Translations under genes and position numbers: made by a program
Shown here: piece by piece, positions 26,549 through 34,368 of the stretch
Position numbering within the stretch: the stretch's first letter is position 1
Layout of the letters: each line of letters begins with the position of its first letter
Origin: Lysinibacillus sp. JNUCC-52
Lineage (GTDB): Bacteria; Bacillota; Bacilli; Bacillales_A; Planococcaceae
Direction of reading: 5' to 3'
Assembly: GCF_015999545.1 (NCBI RefSeq)
Contig: NZ_CP065546.1
Location: 3,876,001 to 3,940,000 of the forward strand
Length of the DNA: 64,000 bases
The notes under the pieces: generated by a model
Told to the model about the DNA's origin: nothing
Database searches by the model: none
What the model saw: the letters and a program-made list of their open reading frames with translations, nothing else

Positions 26549-28705
26549 TTATAATGATAAAGGTGCGTCTTCAAGAACTATTTCTAGTTGGTCGCCACCA
26601 AAGATTTCTGTATCAAATGATGCAGGTTGTCCGTTACGGAGAATCGTAAAATGCCCTTTAAATGTCGTTGGTAGCTGCCAAGTAGAGAAGCGGAAAACAT
26701 CCTGATAAATCCAAGGACTTCGATCTTTTTCCTGAATGGCAATTGTCGCTCCATTGGGGACAGTTGAGAGCGGTGAAACAACTGCCTGGTTAACAAGCAT
26801 GTCATTTGTCGTTTTTTTCAGCTCTACTAGCTCCTGTTGGAAATGAATAATGATTTTATCTTCAAGTAAAACATTCATATGATCAGCAATTCGCTGTACA
26901 GTAGGTAATGCTGGTTGCGAGAAGGTAATTACATCGTTTTGTTGAACAGCATATGATAGTTTACTTGGTTTTCCGTTAATGAGTAACTGAGCGGAAAACG
27001 CTGGTAAATATAATGGTTTTCCATCGACATAAACAACAAAAGATTCAAATTGCTTTAGTAAATGCGTATTATTTGTAAATTTAAATATATCTTCAACCGT
27101 TTCAGCTATTTCAAACACGATTATATCCCGATCGTTTAACACAGTGTCCATAGAAACGGGTGAACCGTTGACAGTAATTGTTGGTTCGATAACGTATTTT
27201 GTTTCTTGAATGGTTACCGTTTTAGTCACTGCTTGGTCAACAATATCTCTTACCGTAGCAGTGGCTGGATGTCCATCTTGACCTTCAATTAACTGAATGG
27301 CATCGCCTGTTTTAATAATGGTTTTTGTAGTGGCTTGTTGACTGTTAACTAAAATTTGTGCTGGTTGACCGTGACCTCCAGGTATGAAAATATCTTGTCC
27401 GTTCACACTAATAGATAATCCATGTCCTGGCTTGCCATATAATTGTTTAGCTCGAATATTGGCTGCTAAAAAGGCATCGCCAACTGTCATTTCTTTTAAT
27501 TCAAAAAGACGTACAATTTGTTCATTTACCGTTAAGCTCATATATTGTATTGGCATTTTCTTTGCAGCAATGGCTATGCCAATTGGTGTGACTAACTCAG
27601 GGGATGCTTTTATATGCTCCTCCTTTGTTAAATTTTGAATGGCATCCACACCGCGTACAGCAATTCGATTTGCTGGTAAATCAAGTACTAGGCCAATCTC
27701 TGTTGTTAGATTAGGCGTTAAACTACCACCTCCAACGAGCATCACAGCTTTTGGGGCAGTTTTATTATTAAGGCGCAATATCTCTTCTCCAATTGCCTTA
27801 GCAAGTTGTTTAACAGCAGGCTCAATTGCGATAAGCACTTCAGCTTTTGGATAGTATTGGTCAAAGCCCAAAATATCTTGAATTAAAATTTCATCAGCAC
27901 AGTGCAGTTGACGCTTCGCCTCTTCAGCCACTGGGAAATCGAGCAAATAATGGTCGCTAAGCGCCTCTGTTATTTCATCACCCGCTGTTGGCACCATCCC
28001 ATATGCCACGACTGTACTTTTGTCGGTAATGGCAATATCGGATGTACCTGCACCAATATCGACAAGTGCCACATTTAGACGGCGCATTGTAGGAGGGATG
28101 AGAACATTAATTGCGGCAATAGGCTCTAATGTTAAGGCATCCATTTCTAAATTCGCACGTTTTAAGGCAGCGATCAGCGATTCTACAACGACACGTGGAA
28201 GGAAAGTCGCAATGACTTCAATCTGTGCCTCGTCACCTTGCTGATCGAGAAGGCTACCAATTTCTTCACCATCTAGACGATAATATAAAACGGAATAGCC
28301 AACACAATAATAGTGACTTATTTTGGCATCCTCTTTATGCTGTAGGAGCTGTTGTTGTGCTTGTTGAACTGCCTGTAATTCTAAGCGACTAATGTCTTCT
28401 TCAGTGAATATAGGGCGGTTACGAATATTAATGGTCACGCTTGCCTGCTCTGTTTTTAATGAACGACCTGCAGCAGCGACACTTACTTTCGATAATGGTC
28501 CATGCTTTTCTTCAAGCTCTTGTTTAATTTCATTAATTAATTCAGCAACATACATGACATTATGTATTTGACCATCTACCATGGCCCGTTCTTTGTGTTC
28601 TTTTACTAAAATATCTTGTACATGAAAATGATCATTATCTTCCTCTAAAATAATGCCAACAACAGAACGTGTACCGATATCAAGTGCAAATAATTTTGAA
28701 CTCAA
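26549..28705 (-). CDS. FtsA/PilM-like actin-fold protein with a long repeat-containing C-terminus
   Basis: The 718-residue protein has an FtsA-type actin fold in residues about 1-395: the ATP-binding FALDIGTRSVVGII (6-19), VALVDIGAGTSDIAI (about 221-235) and AVMLVGGGSLTPNL. Canonical FtsA is about 420-440 residues with a C-terminal amphipathic helix; here the last 320 residues instead contain four or so short modules of the form V(N)GxP....L.NGDxI, resembling ThiS/beta-grasp folds. It therefore is not the division ring FtsA of the ftsAZ operon but a paralogue whose role is unknown. The start is TTG with AGGAAGGAAG upstream. It is divergent from aroA. Confidence 0.82.
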   Translation of the reverse strand: MSSKLFALDIGTRSVVGIILEEDNDHFHVQDILVKEHKERAMVDGQIHNVMYVAELINEIKQELEEKHGPLSKVSVAAAGRSLKTEQASVTINIRNRPIFTEEDISRLELQAVQQAQQQLLQHKEDAKISHYYCVGYSVLYYRLDGEEIGSLLDQQGDEAQIEVIATFLPRVVVESLIAALKRANLEMDALTLEPIAAINVLIPPTMRRLNVALVDIGAGTSDIAITDKSTVVAYGMVPTAGDEITEALSDHYLLDFPVAEEAKRQLHCADEILIQDILGFDQYYPKAEVLIAIEPAVKQLAKAIGEEILRLNNKTAPKAVMLVGGGSLTPNLTTEIGLVLDLPANRIAVRGVDAIQNLTKEEHIKASPELVTPIGIAIAAKKMPIQYMSLTVNEQIVRLFELKEMTVGDAFLAANIRAKQLYGKPGHGLSISVNGQDIFIPGGHGQPAQILVNSQQATTKTIIKTGDAIQLIEGQDGHPATATVRDIVDQAVTKTVTIQETKYVIEPTITVNGSPVSMDTVLNDRDIIVFEIAETVEDIFKFTNNTHLLKQFESFVVYVDGKPLYLPAFSAQLLINGKPSKLSYAVQQNDVITFSQPALPTVQRIADHMNVLLEDKIIIHFQQELVELKKTTNDMLVNQAVVSPLSTVPNGATIAIQEKDRSPWIYQDVFRFSTWQLPTTFKGHFTILRNGQPASFDTEIFGGDQLEIVLEDAPLSL

Positions 28706-28740
28706 TGTAATCGCTTCCTTCCTTGAAATAACTCAAAATA

Positions 28741-28764
28741 ATTTAGCGAGTTGAAGCGCTAAAT
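28741..28764. promoter_or_regulatory. palindrome between the FtsA-like gene and aroA
   Basis: ATTTAGCG - 8 bases - CGCTAAAT, perfect 8-bp arms. It lies 10 bases upstream of the aroA -35 box and 36 bases upstream of the FtsA-like start, so it could be a shared operator. Confidence 0.45.
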
Positions 28765-28773
28765 TAAAAATGC

Positions 28774-28802
28774 GTGACATTCTGAACAACATTGATTATA
28801 AT
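28774..28802 (+). promoter_or_regulatory. sigma-A promoter for aroA
   Basis: GTGACA (28774-28779), 17-bp spacer, perfect TATAAT (28797-28802). A second small palindrome, TTTCAGA-GT-TCTGAAA (28832-28847), lies in the leader between promoter and ribosome binding site. Confidence 0.75.
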
Positions 28803-28877
28803 GATGCTAATATCTAAAAATGTAACATACATTTCAGAGTTCTGAAAGTGTCTGTCATGGGGAGAGGAGCAAGAAGC

Positions 28878-29963
28878 ATGAGCCAAAAAGATTTAGAAAG
28901 CTTACGTAGTCAGATTGACGGATTAAACTTAGAAATTCTTCGTCTAATTAACGAACGTGCAGCTGTAGTAGATGAAATCGGTAAGATTAAAGAAAAACAA
29001 GGTGTTAATCGCTATGATCCATTGCGTGAACGACACATGCTTGATCTAATTAAGGAACACAATCACGGTCCGTTAAACCAAATGACGGTTGATTATATTT
29101 TTAAACAAATCTTTAAAACAGCTTTAAAACAATTAGAAGCTGATAAAAAGAAAGAATTACTTGTGTCACGCAAGAAAAAATCAGAAGATACTGTCATTAA
29201 TGTTAATGGTGAGCTAATTGGGCAAGGAAAACCATCTTTCGTATTTGGTCCTTGTGCAGTTGAATCATACGAACAAGTAGCAGCAGTTGCAGCATCTATT
29301 AAAGCTAAAGGTGAAAAGCTAATCCGTGGCGGTGCTTACAAACCTCGTACTTCTCCATATGACTTCCAAGGTCTTGGTTTAGAAGGGCTGAAAATTTTAA
29401 AGCGTGTTTCTGATGAATTTGGTTTAGGTGTTATTACGGAAATTGTAACACCAGGTCATTTAGAAGAAGCGCTAGATTATATTGATGTTATCCAAATCGG
29501 TGCTCGTAATATGCAAAACTTCGAGTTATTAAAAGCAGCGGGTGCCACAAATAAACCTGTATTATTAAAACGTGGTTTAGCAGCAACAATTGACGAGTTC
29601 ATTCATGCAGCAGAATACATTATGTCTAAAGGGAATGAAAACATCATCCTATGTGAGCGTGGTATTCGTACGTACGAAAAAGCGACGCGTAACACATTAG
29701 ACATTTCAGCAGTACCAATTTTAAAACAAGAAACACATTTACCAGTATTCGTCGATGTAACACACTCAACTGGTCGACGCGACTTATTATTACCATGTGC
29801 GAAGGCAGCAATTGCAATCGGCGCAGATGGTGTAATGGCTGAGGTGCATCCAGATCCATCTGTAGCACTTTCAGATTCACAACAACAAATGGATATACCA
29901 ACATTCGATGCATTCTACGAAACGCTACAAAAATTCATGAAGAATCACGAAATTCACGCATAA
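28878..29963 (+). CDS. aroA: bifunctional DAHP synthase / chorismate mutase AroA
   Basis: The 361-residue protein fuses an N-terminal AroQ-type chorismate mutase (residues about 1-85, [22 protein letters not shown]) to a KdsA-like type I-beta DAHP synthase ([53 protein letters not shown]). It condenses PEP and erythrose-4-phosphate at the entry to aromatic amino acid synthesis, and the mutase part gives feedback by prephenate/chorismate in Bacillus. ATG 28878 with GAGAGGAG 8 bases upstream is chosen; the GTG at 28848 precedes that site. It is the usual neighbour of ccpA. Confidence 0.96.
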   Translation: MSQKDLESLRSQIDGLNLEILRLINERAAVVDEIGKIKEKQGVNRYDPLRERHMLDLIKEHNHGPLNQMTVDYIFKQIFKTALKQLEADKKKELLVSRKKKSEDTVINVNGELIGQGKPSFVFGPCAVESYEQVAAVAASIKAKGEKLIRGGAYKPRTSPYDFQGLGLEGLKILKRVSDEFGLGVITEIVTPGHLEEALDYIDVIQIGARNMQNFELLKAAGATNKPVLLKRGLAATIDEFIHAAEYIMSKGNENIILCERGIRTYEKATRNTLDISAVPILKQETHLPVFVDVTHSTGRRDLLLPCAKAAIAIGADGVMAEVHPDPSVALSDSQQQMDIPTFDAFYETLQKFMKNHEIHA

Positions 29964-29970
29964 TGTTTTC

Positions 29971-30002
29971 ACACCGCTTGCGCAATAAGCAGGCGGTGTT
30001 TA
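29971..30002 (+). terminator. hairpin after aroA
   Basis: ACACCGC (29971-29977) pairs with GCGGTGT (29993-29999) with inner GC/GC pairing; the T tail (TTTACT) is short, so read-through into ccpA is possible. Confidence 0.55.
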
Positions 30003-30075
30003 CTATATCGTGACAAAAAAATGTCTATAACAGTACTATTTGTACTTGATATTTGATTTCATATACGTACACTTC

Positions 30076-30105
30076 TTGAAAATGATGCGAAAATTATCGT
30101 ATGAT
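30076..30105 (+). promoter_or_regulatory. sigma-A promoter for ccpA
   Basis: TTGAAA (30076-30081), 18-bp spacer, TATGAT (30100-30105), ending 33 bases before the ccpA ATG. Confidence 0.65.
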
Positions 30106-30138
30106 AAGGCTATAAAAGGAAAAAGGGAGGCACGTACG

Positions 30139-31149
30139 ATGACTGTTACAATTTATGATGTTGCACGAGAAGCGAATGTTTCGATGGCAACCGTTTCTCG
30201 TGTAGTCAATGGTAATCAAAATGTAAAACCAGCAACACGAAAAAAAGTATTAGAAGTAATTGAACGATTAGAATATCGTCCGAACGCAGTAGCGCGAGGG
30301 TTAGCAAGTAAGAAAACTACAACAGTTGGCGTGATTATCCCAGATATTGCAAATAATGTTTATGCAGAGCTGGCACGTGGTGTAGAGGATATCGCTACAA
30401 TGTATCGCTACAATATTATTCTTGCCAACTCAGATCAACATGAAGATAAAGAGCTACAGTTGCTAGATACAATGCTAGGTAAACAAGTGGACGGAATTGT
30501 AATGATGAGTGATGAAGTAACAGAGAAGATGCAACAAACGATGGATCATTCACCAGTACCGATTGTTCTGGCGGGTTCTGTAGACGAATCACAAACAATC
30601 GCCACTGTTAATATTGATTACTTCCAGGCAGCTTATGAAGCGATTTCGTTACTGATTCAAAACGGTCATACACGAATTGGCTTTGTAACAGGACCTCTTA
30701 CTTATACGATTAATGGTAAATTCAAGCTTGAAGCTTATAAAAAGGCACTGCAAGATGCAGGGTTAAGTTTAGATGAATCACTAATTGCTGCAGAGGAATC
30801 GAGCTATGATATGGGCTTAGAAGCTTGGGAAACATTATCTGCTCTTGAAAACCCTCCAACTGCCTACTTTGCAGGAAGTGATGAACTTGCTATCGGTTTA
30901 ATTCATGGTGCACAAGATGCTGGAAAAAATGTGCCAGAGGATATCGAAGTCATCAGTTTTGAAAATTCTAAGTTAGCTCGCATGGTTCGCCCTCAGCTTA
31001 CAAGTGTAGCATTACCGCTATATGATATTGGAGCTGTAGCGATGCGATTATTGACTAAGCTTATGAATAAAGAGCCTATTGAGGACGAAAAGGTAGCGGT
31101 TATCTTACCGCACCGTATTGAACATCGTCAATCTGTGAAAAGCAAATAA
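30139..31149 (+). CDS. ccpA: catabolite control protein A (LacI family)
   Basis: The 336-residue LacI-type regulator has the [25 protein letters not shown] at residues 3-24, the hinge region [30 protein letters not shown], and a periplasmic-binding-protein-like domain. It follows B. subtilis CcpA (334 residues) in the DNA-binding half almost residue for residue. With HPr-Ser46-P as corepressor it binds cre sites and controls carbon metabolism, including acsA/acu genes in Bacillus. ATG 30139 with AAGGGAGG 8 bases upstream is the start; the longer reading from 30040 crosses its own promoter. A strong terminator follows. Confidence 0.96.
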   Translation: MTVTIYDVAREANVSMATVSRVVNGNQNVKPATRKKVLEVIERLEYRPNAVARGLASKKTTTVGVIIPDIANNVYAELARGVEDIATMYRYNIILANSDQHEDKELQLLDTMLGKQVDGIVMMSDEVTEKMQQTMDHSPVPIVLAGSVDESQTIATVNIDYFQAAYEAISLLIQNGHTRIGFVTGPLTYTINGKFKLEAYKKALQDAGLSLDESLIAAEESSYDMGLEAWETLSALENPPTAYFAGSDELAIGLIHGAQDAGKNVPEDIEVISFENSKLARMVRPQLTSVALPLYDIGAVAMRLLTKLMNKEPIEDEKVAVILPHRIEHRQSVKSK

Positions 31150-31150
31150 G

Positions 31151-31192
31151 AAAAAACACGTAAATCTAATGTTAGGATTTGCGTGTTTTTTT
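31151..31192 (+). terminator. rho-independent terminator after ccpA
   Basis: A 12-bp stem AACACGTAAATC / GATTTGCGTGTT with one T-G pair, closed by seven Ts. Confidence 0.92.
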
Positions 31193-31220
31193 ATGGGAAA
31201 ATGTGTGCTTGAAAACGTTG

Positions 31221-31320
31221 TTGTCCGCTACGGCGAACGCTTTCCGCGGCCACACCGTAAGCCGCAACCCTCGCTAGTGCGTCTTACTCCTTGTGCTGTT
31301 CCTGTAGGTGTCTACGTGGA
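31221..31320. repeat. GC-rich intergenic element, probably a degenerate Bacillaceae dispersed repeat
   Basis: The sequence starting GTTGTCCGCTACGGCGAACG and continuing through CTTTCCGCGG is much richer in G+C than its surroundings, is non-coding on both strands, and lies between the convergent ends of ccpA and acuC. It recalls the CGCTTTCCGCGG-type palindromic elements scattered through Bacillaceae genomes, from memory and not verified. Confidence 0.5.
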
Positions 31321-31352
31321 TTAACTATACTAGTAATGCTATGAAAATTCAG

Positions 31353-31374
31353 AATTGTTTGCGTGCCTGGCACC
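31353..31374. repeat. short dispersed element, copy 1 (AATTGTTTGnGTGCCTGrCAC)
   Basis: AATTGTTTGCGTGCCTGGCACC. Related copies are at 37378-37432 (two), 46395-46417 and 50528-50548, all intergenic. Confidence 0.65.
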
Positions 31375-31385
31375 GCTAAGCCCCG

Positions 31386-32546
31386 CTAGCTACGATTTTC
31401 TGTGCGAATAATATGTAACGCTTTTTCTAACATTTGAGCGTTCTTTTCTTCAATTTCAGTTTTTCGAGGAATCGGCTCATAGAGAGGATTAGGGTCCTCC
31501 CATGTTGGGATAAAGGGAACAGGCGCTTCTGGCTGCCAACGGTCTAACCATGCTTGAGGTAAGGCTCCTGTTGGGATTTTTTGATCTGTCATTTCTAGCC
31601 ATAACAGCGACCATGCCCTTGGCACGACACGCCAAATATCGTAACCACCACCACCAACTGCAATCCATTTTCCATCGCAATATTCGTGTGCCAATTTATG
31701 AGCGAGCTTTGGAATTTCTCTATAAATATTCATAGTACCGTATAAATGTGTTAAAGGATCAAAATAATGCGCATCGGCACCATTTTGAGTTAAAACAACA
31801 TCTGGTTTAAAAAACTCGAAAACTTCACGCATAGCTTTTTCATATATTTCTAAGAAACTATCATCCTCGGTAAATGCATCAATTGGAAAGTTAAAAGATG
31901 TACCATAACCTTGACCATTGCCGCGTTCAGTTATATTTCCTGTTCCAGGGAATAAGTAGCGCCCTGTTTCATGAATAGATAATGTACAAACATTTGGGTC
32001 TTCGTAGAAACTCCATTGTACACCATCACCATGATGTGCATCCGTATCAACATAGAGCACGCGCGCATTGTACTTTTCCTGTATATATCGAATGGCAACT
32101 GTACTATCGTTATATATACAAAAACCGGAAGCACGACCGCGGAAACCATGATGTAGTCCTCCACCAAGATTTAGCGCGTGCTGAGCCTTTCCTTGCATTA
32201 CCCAATCGACAGCGGTTAATGTGCCTCCGACAAGTTGGGCACTAGCTTCGTGCATATTTTTAAAGATTGGTGTATCCTCAGTGCCTATACCATAGCTTGC
32301 ACATTGTGCCTCACTCAGTTTACCATGGCCGGCATCTTTAACGATTTCAATGTATTTCGGATCATGTGCAAGTAAAAGTTCTTCTTCTGTGGCAATGCAT
32401 GCAGGAACGATATCGACATCATCGAGCGCTCCTATATTTTTTAATAAATCCATCGTTAGCGTTAAGCGTTTGTGATTGAAAGGATGCGTATCTGAAAATT
32501 TATATCCGAGTTGCTCTGGCGAATAAACAAAGACGGCCTTTTTCAT
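31386..32546 (-). CDS. acuC: protein deacetylase AcuC (class I HDAC-like)
   Basis: The 386-residue protein is a zinc-dependent arginase/deacetylase-fold enzyme with the HDAC signatures LNLGGGLHHGFRG, YVDTDAHHGDGVQ (tandem His and metal Asp) and VLTQNGADAHYFDPL. In B. subtilis AcuC removes the acetyl group that AcuA places on the active-site lysine of AcsA, restoring activity. Its ATG overlaps the acuB stop (ATGA, 4 bases), so acuB-acuC are translationally coupled. It is the last gene of the acuABC operon, divergent from its target acsA. Confidence 0.95.
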   Translation of the reverse strand: MKKAVFVYSPEQLGYKFSDTHPFNHKRLTLTMDLLKNIGALDDVDIVPACIATEEELLLAHDPKYIEIVKDAGHGKLSEAQCASYGIGTEDTPIFKNMHEASAQLVGGTLTAVDWVMQGKAQHALNLGGGLHHGFRGRASGFCIYNDSTVAIRYIQEKYNARVLYVDTDAHHGDGVQWSFYEDPNVCTLSIHETGRYLFPGTGNITERGNGQGYGTSFNFPIDAFTEDDSFLEIYEKAMREVFEFFKPDVVLTQNGADAHYFDPLTHLYGTMNIYREIPKLAHKLAHEYCDGKWIAVGGGGYDIWRVVPRAWSLLWLEMTDQKIPTGALPQAWLDRWQPEAPVPFIPTWEDPNPLYEPIPRKTEIEEKNAQMLEKALHIIRTENRS

Positions 32547-33193
32547 TTTAAAGAAACACCTGGTAAATTAGGCCATAACACGTCGAATCCTTCTTGGCGA
32601 AGTTCCTCTATGATAGCAAGTGGATTTAAAGTTTTAACTCGGACGCTTAAAATTTTATTTTGTGTATTTTCAGAATCAGGATATACTAAAACGCTTTGGA
32701 CATTGGCATGATGGAGATTGAAAATTTTCGTTATTTCAAACAAAACTCCAGGAGTATCGCTAACTCGAATTTCAATTTTGGAGCCAGGTTCAGTGGCACC
32801 AGTCAGTTCTATATATGTGTAGAGTAAATCAGTTGTTGTCACAATTCCTACTAGTTTTCCTCCAGAAACGATAGGTAAACAACCTACCTTTGCTTCATAA
32901 AAAGTGAGCGCTACTTCTTCTACAAAATCAAGCGGATGACCGACAAGAGGGTTTTTAATCATGATTTCTTCTACCTTCGCGCTAAAGACTGGAGAATTAG
33001 GTTCATCTTTCAATGAGGAAGGTAATGCCTCTTTAATATCGCGCTCTGTAATTACACCTAGCACATGCCGATCATTATCGATGACAGGTAAATGACGAAC
33101 TTTTTTTTCGCGCATCAATCTCAGTGCTTCTAGAACAGTGTTGGTCGGAGCCAATGTGTAAGGCTCCTCATTCATAATTTCTTCAACAATCAT
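32543..33193 (-). CDS. acuB: AcuB, CBS-pair and ACT-domain protein
   Basis: The 216-residue protein has two CBS motifs (about residues 1-60 and 75-130; VRHLPVIDNDRHVLGVITERDI and VGCLPIVSGGKLVGIVTTTDLL) followed by an ACT domain (about 138-205; SKIEIRVSDTPGVLFEITKIF). CBS pairs usually sense adenine nucleotides and ACT domains small metabolites, so it may tune acetate/acetoin metabolism, but no mechanism is established. AAGGGGATGAG precedes ATG. It is the middle gene of acuABC. Confidence 0.93.
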   Translation of the reverse strand: MIVEEIMNEEPYTLAPTNTVLEALRLMREKKVRHLPVIDNDRHVLGVITERDIKEALPSSLKDEPNSPVFSAKVEEIMIKNPLVGHPLDFVEEVALTFYEAKVGCLPIVSGGKLVGIVTTTDLLYTYIELTGATEPGSKIEIRVSDTPGVLFEITKIFNLHHANVQSVLVYPDSENTQNKILSVRVKTLNPLAIIEELRQEGFDVLWPNLPGVSLK

Positions 33194-33217
33194 ATACTCA
33201 TCCCCTTTGTGTTGGTT

Positions 33218-33850
33218 TTAATACATGAAGCGATTTCTAAAACGAAGCCTGTCGAACCTTTCCATTGTTTCAGGGGGCACTCGTTTACCCTCCCGTGCCA
33301 TAAGGCAATTAGCAGGATGTGATGTAATTTCAGGATCATCTGTAGCAAAATACTCGAAGCCAACGGAACTCATCATTCGCTCCATCATTTTGCGGTAATC
33401 CCATACATTTAATCCCGTACCTTTTAAATCCCAATGCCAATAATATTCAGTTGTTATAACAAGGTAGTCCTCCATTTCATCTCCCATAAAGGACACCGCT
33501 AGCAATGCTTTACCAGCACCTGTTCCACGATAGTCAGGAATGACCTCAATCGCACCTAATTCAATCATATTATCGATTTTGTCCTCTGCCCACCGTTCAA
33601 GCGGATCAGGATATAAATAGGTGACGTAGCCTACAATAATGTCGTTATTTCGAATAATAATAATACGCCCTTCAGGAAGCCCAGCAATTTCTAAGATGGC
33701 TTGCTGTTGTTGCTTTGGGGGTCTAAAGGCAACTAATCCCTCGTGGAATGTATATGTAGCTAATTTTTCTGGAGGAACAGGCCCTTCCACATAAACAGTA
33801 CCATGCTTTGTCTCCTTTGTAACAGAAAAAAAAGTCTTTTTGTGTTCCAT
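33218..33850 (-). CDS. acuA: AcsA N-acetyltransferase AcuA (GNAT family)
   Basis: The 210-residue GNAT acetyltransferase has the acetyl-CoA loop VIPDYRGTGAGKALLAVSF in the centre and N-terminal YVEGPVPPEKLATYTFHEGLVAFRPPKQQ as in B. subtilis AcuA (210 residues). AcuA acetylates the catalytic lysine of AcsA and switches it off. ATG 33850 (MEHKKTFF) with AGGTGG upstream is chosen; the in-frame reading from 33880 adds ten residues not seen in the family. First gene of acuABC. Confidence 0.94.
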   Translation of the reverse strand: MEHKKTFFSVTKETKHGTVYVEGPVPPEKLATYTFHEGLVAFRPPKQQQQAILEIAGLPEGRIIIIRNNDIIVGYVTYLYPDPLERWAEDKIDNMIELGAIEVIPDYRGTGAGKALLAVSFMGDEMEDYLVITTEYYWHWDLKGTGLNVWDYRKMMERMMSSVGFEYFATDDPEITSHPANCLMAREGKRVPPETMERFDRLRFRNRFMY

Positions 33851-34368
33851 AATTACACCACCTGAGTTTAATAATTCCATTATAGCTGATTTAAAGCGGA
33901 AAAACGCTTAAAATTACGAAATATAACTACATTTTCGGAAAAATAAAAATATTGAGACATTCAGGTCGAATTCGTGTAAAATAGATTTATATTGCAACTG
34001 TTATTTAACAGATGAACGTTGTTTTAATAAGCATTGTTCAAATATTGATTGCATAAACTGTTCTATAACAATTGCTACATAACGTATTTGTCTTTGGAGA
34101 AAGTGGCGAATTTTAATATCATTCAGTAGCTGTTTTTTATGGCGAAATTGTTTCAATTGCCATTATTTCACTTAATTTTCTAAATGGGGATGGATGCTCC
34201 TTTTTTTATCCTTTATAGGGGGCTTCAAGAGAAGATTGCATACAAGCAAAGTGAACCGAAGTGGCAGGCAGCTACGATTACGTCCAAGCGTAATTACGGG
34301 GGTATCGTGAGTACGAAATGAAATTTGCTTACGAATGTACTAAAGCCAAAAAAGGAAGGGGTAAATTT
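33851..34368. other. 518-base region between divergent acuA and acsA
   Basis: No gene is seen. A candidate acsA promoter is TTGAGA (33952-33957), 19-bp spacer, TAAAAT (33977-33982), which implies a leader of about 380 bases. Inside it are inverted repeats: AAGCG/CGCTT near 33890-33912, ATGGC/GCCAT with inner AATTG/CAATT at 34139-34163, and ATTACG/CGTAAT around 34276-34293. GGGG...CTCC then TTTTTTT at about 34185-34208 is a weak terminator-like hairpin. I could not find a good cre (CcpA) site. Confidence 0.5.

Noticed and set aside
26446..26649. 67-codon + frame after ytxH
   Set aside because: It runs through the bidirectional terminator and into the antisense of the FtsA-like gene.
30040..30138. 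N-terminal extension of CcpA
   Set aside because: It contains the ccpA promoter and the AAGGGAGG site before ATG 30139.
31207..31221. cre-like TTGAAAACGTTGTTG
   Set aside because: It resembles a CcpA site only in its left half and lies between the convergent ends of ccpA and acuC, not near a promoter.
34318..34368. N-terminal extension of AcsA
   Set aside because: It includes the ribosome binding site of ATG 34369 and has no family match.
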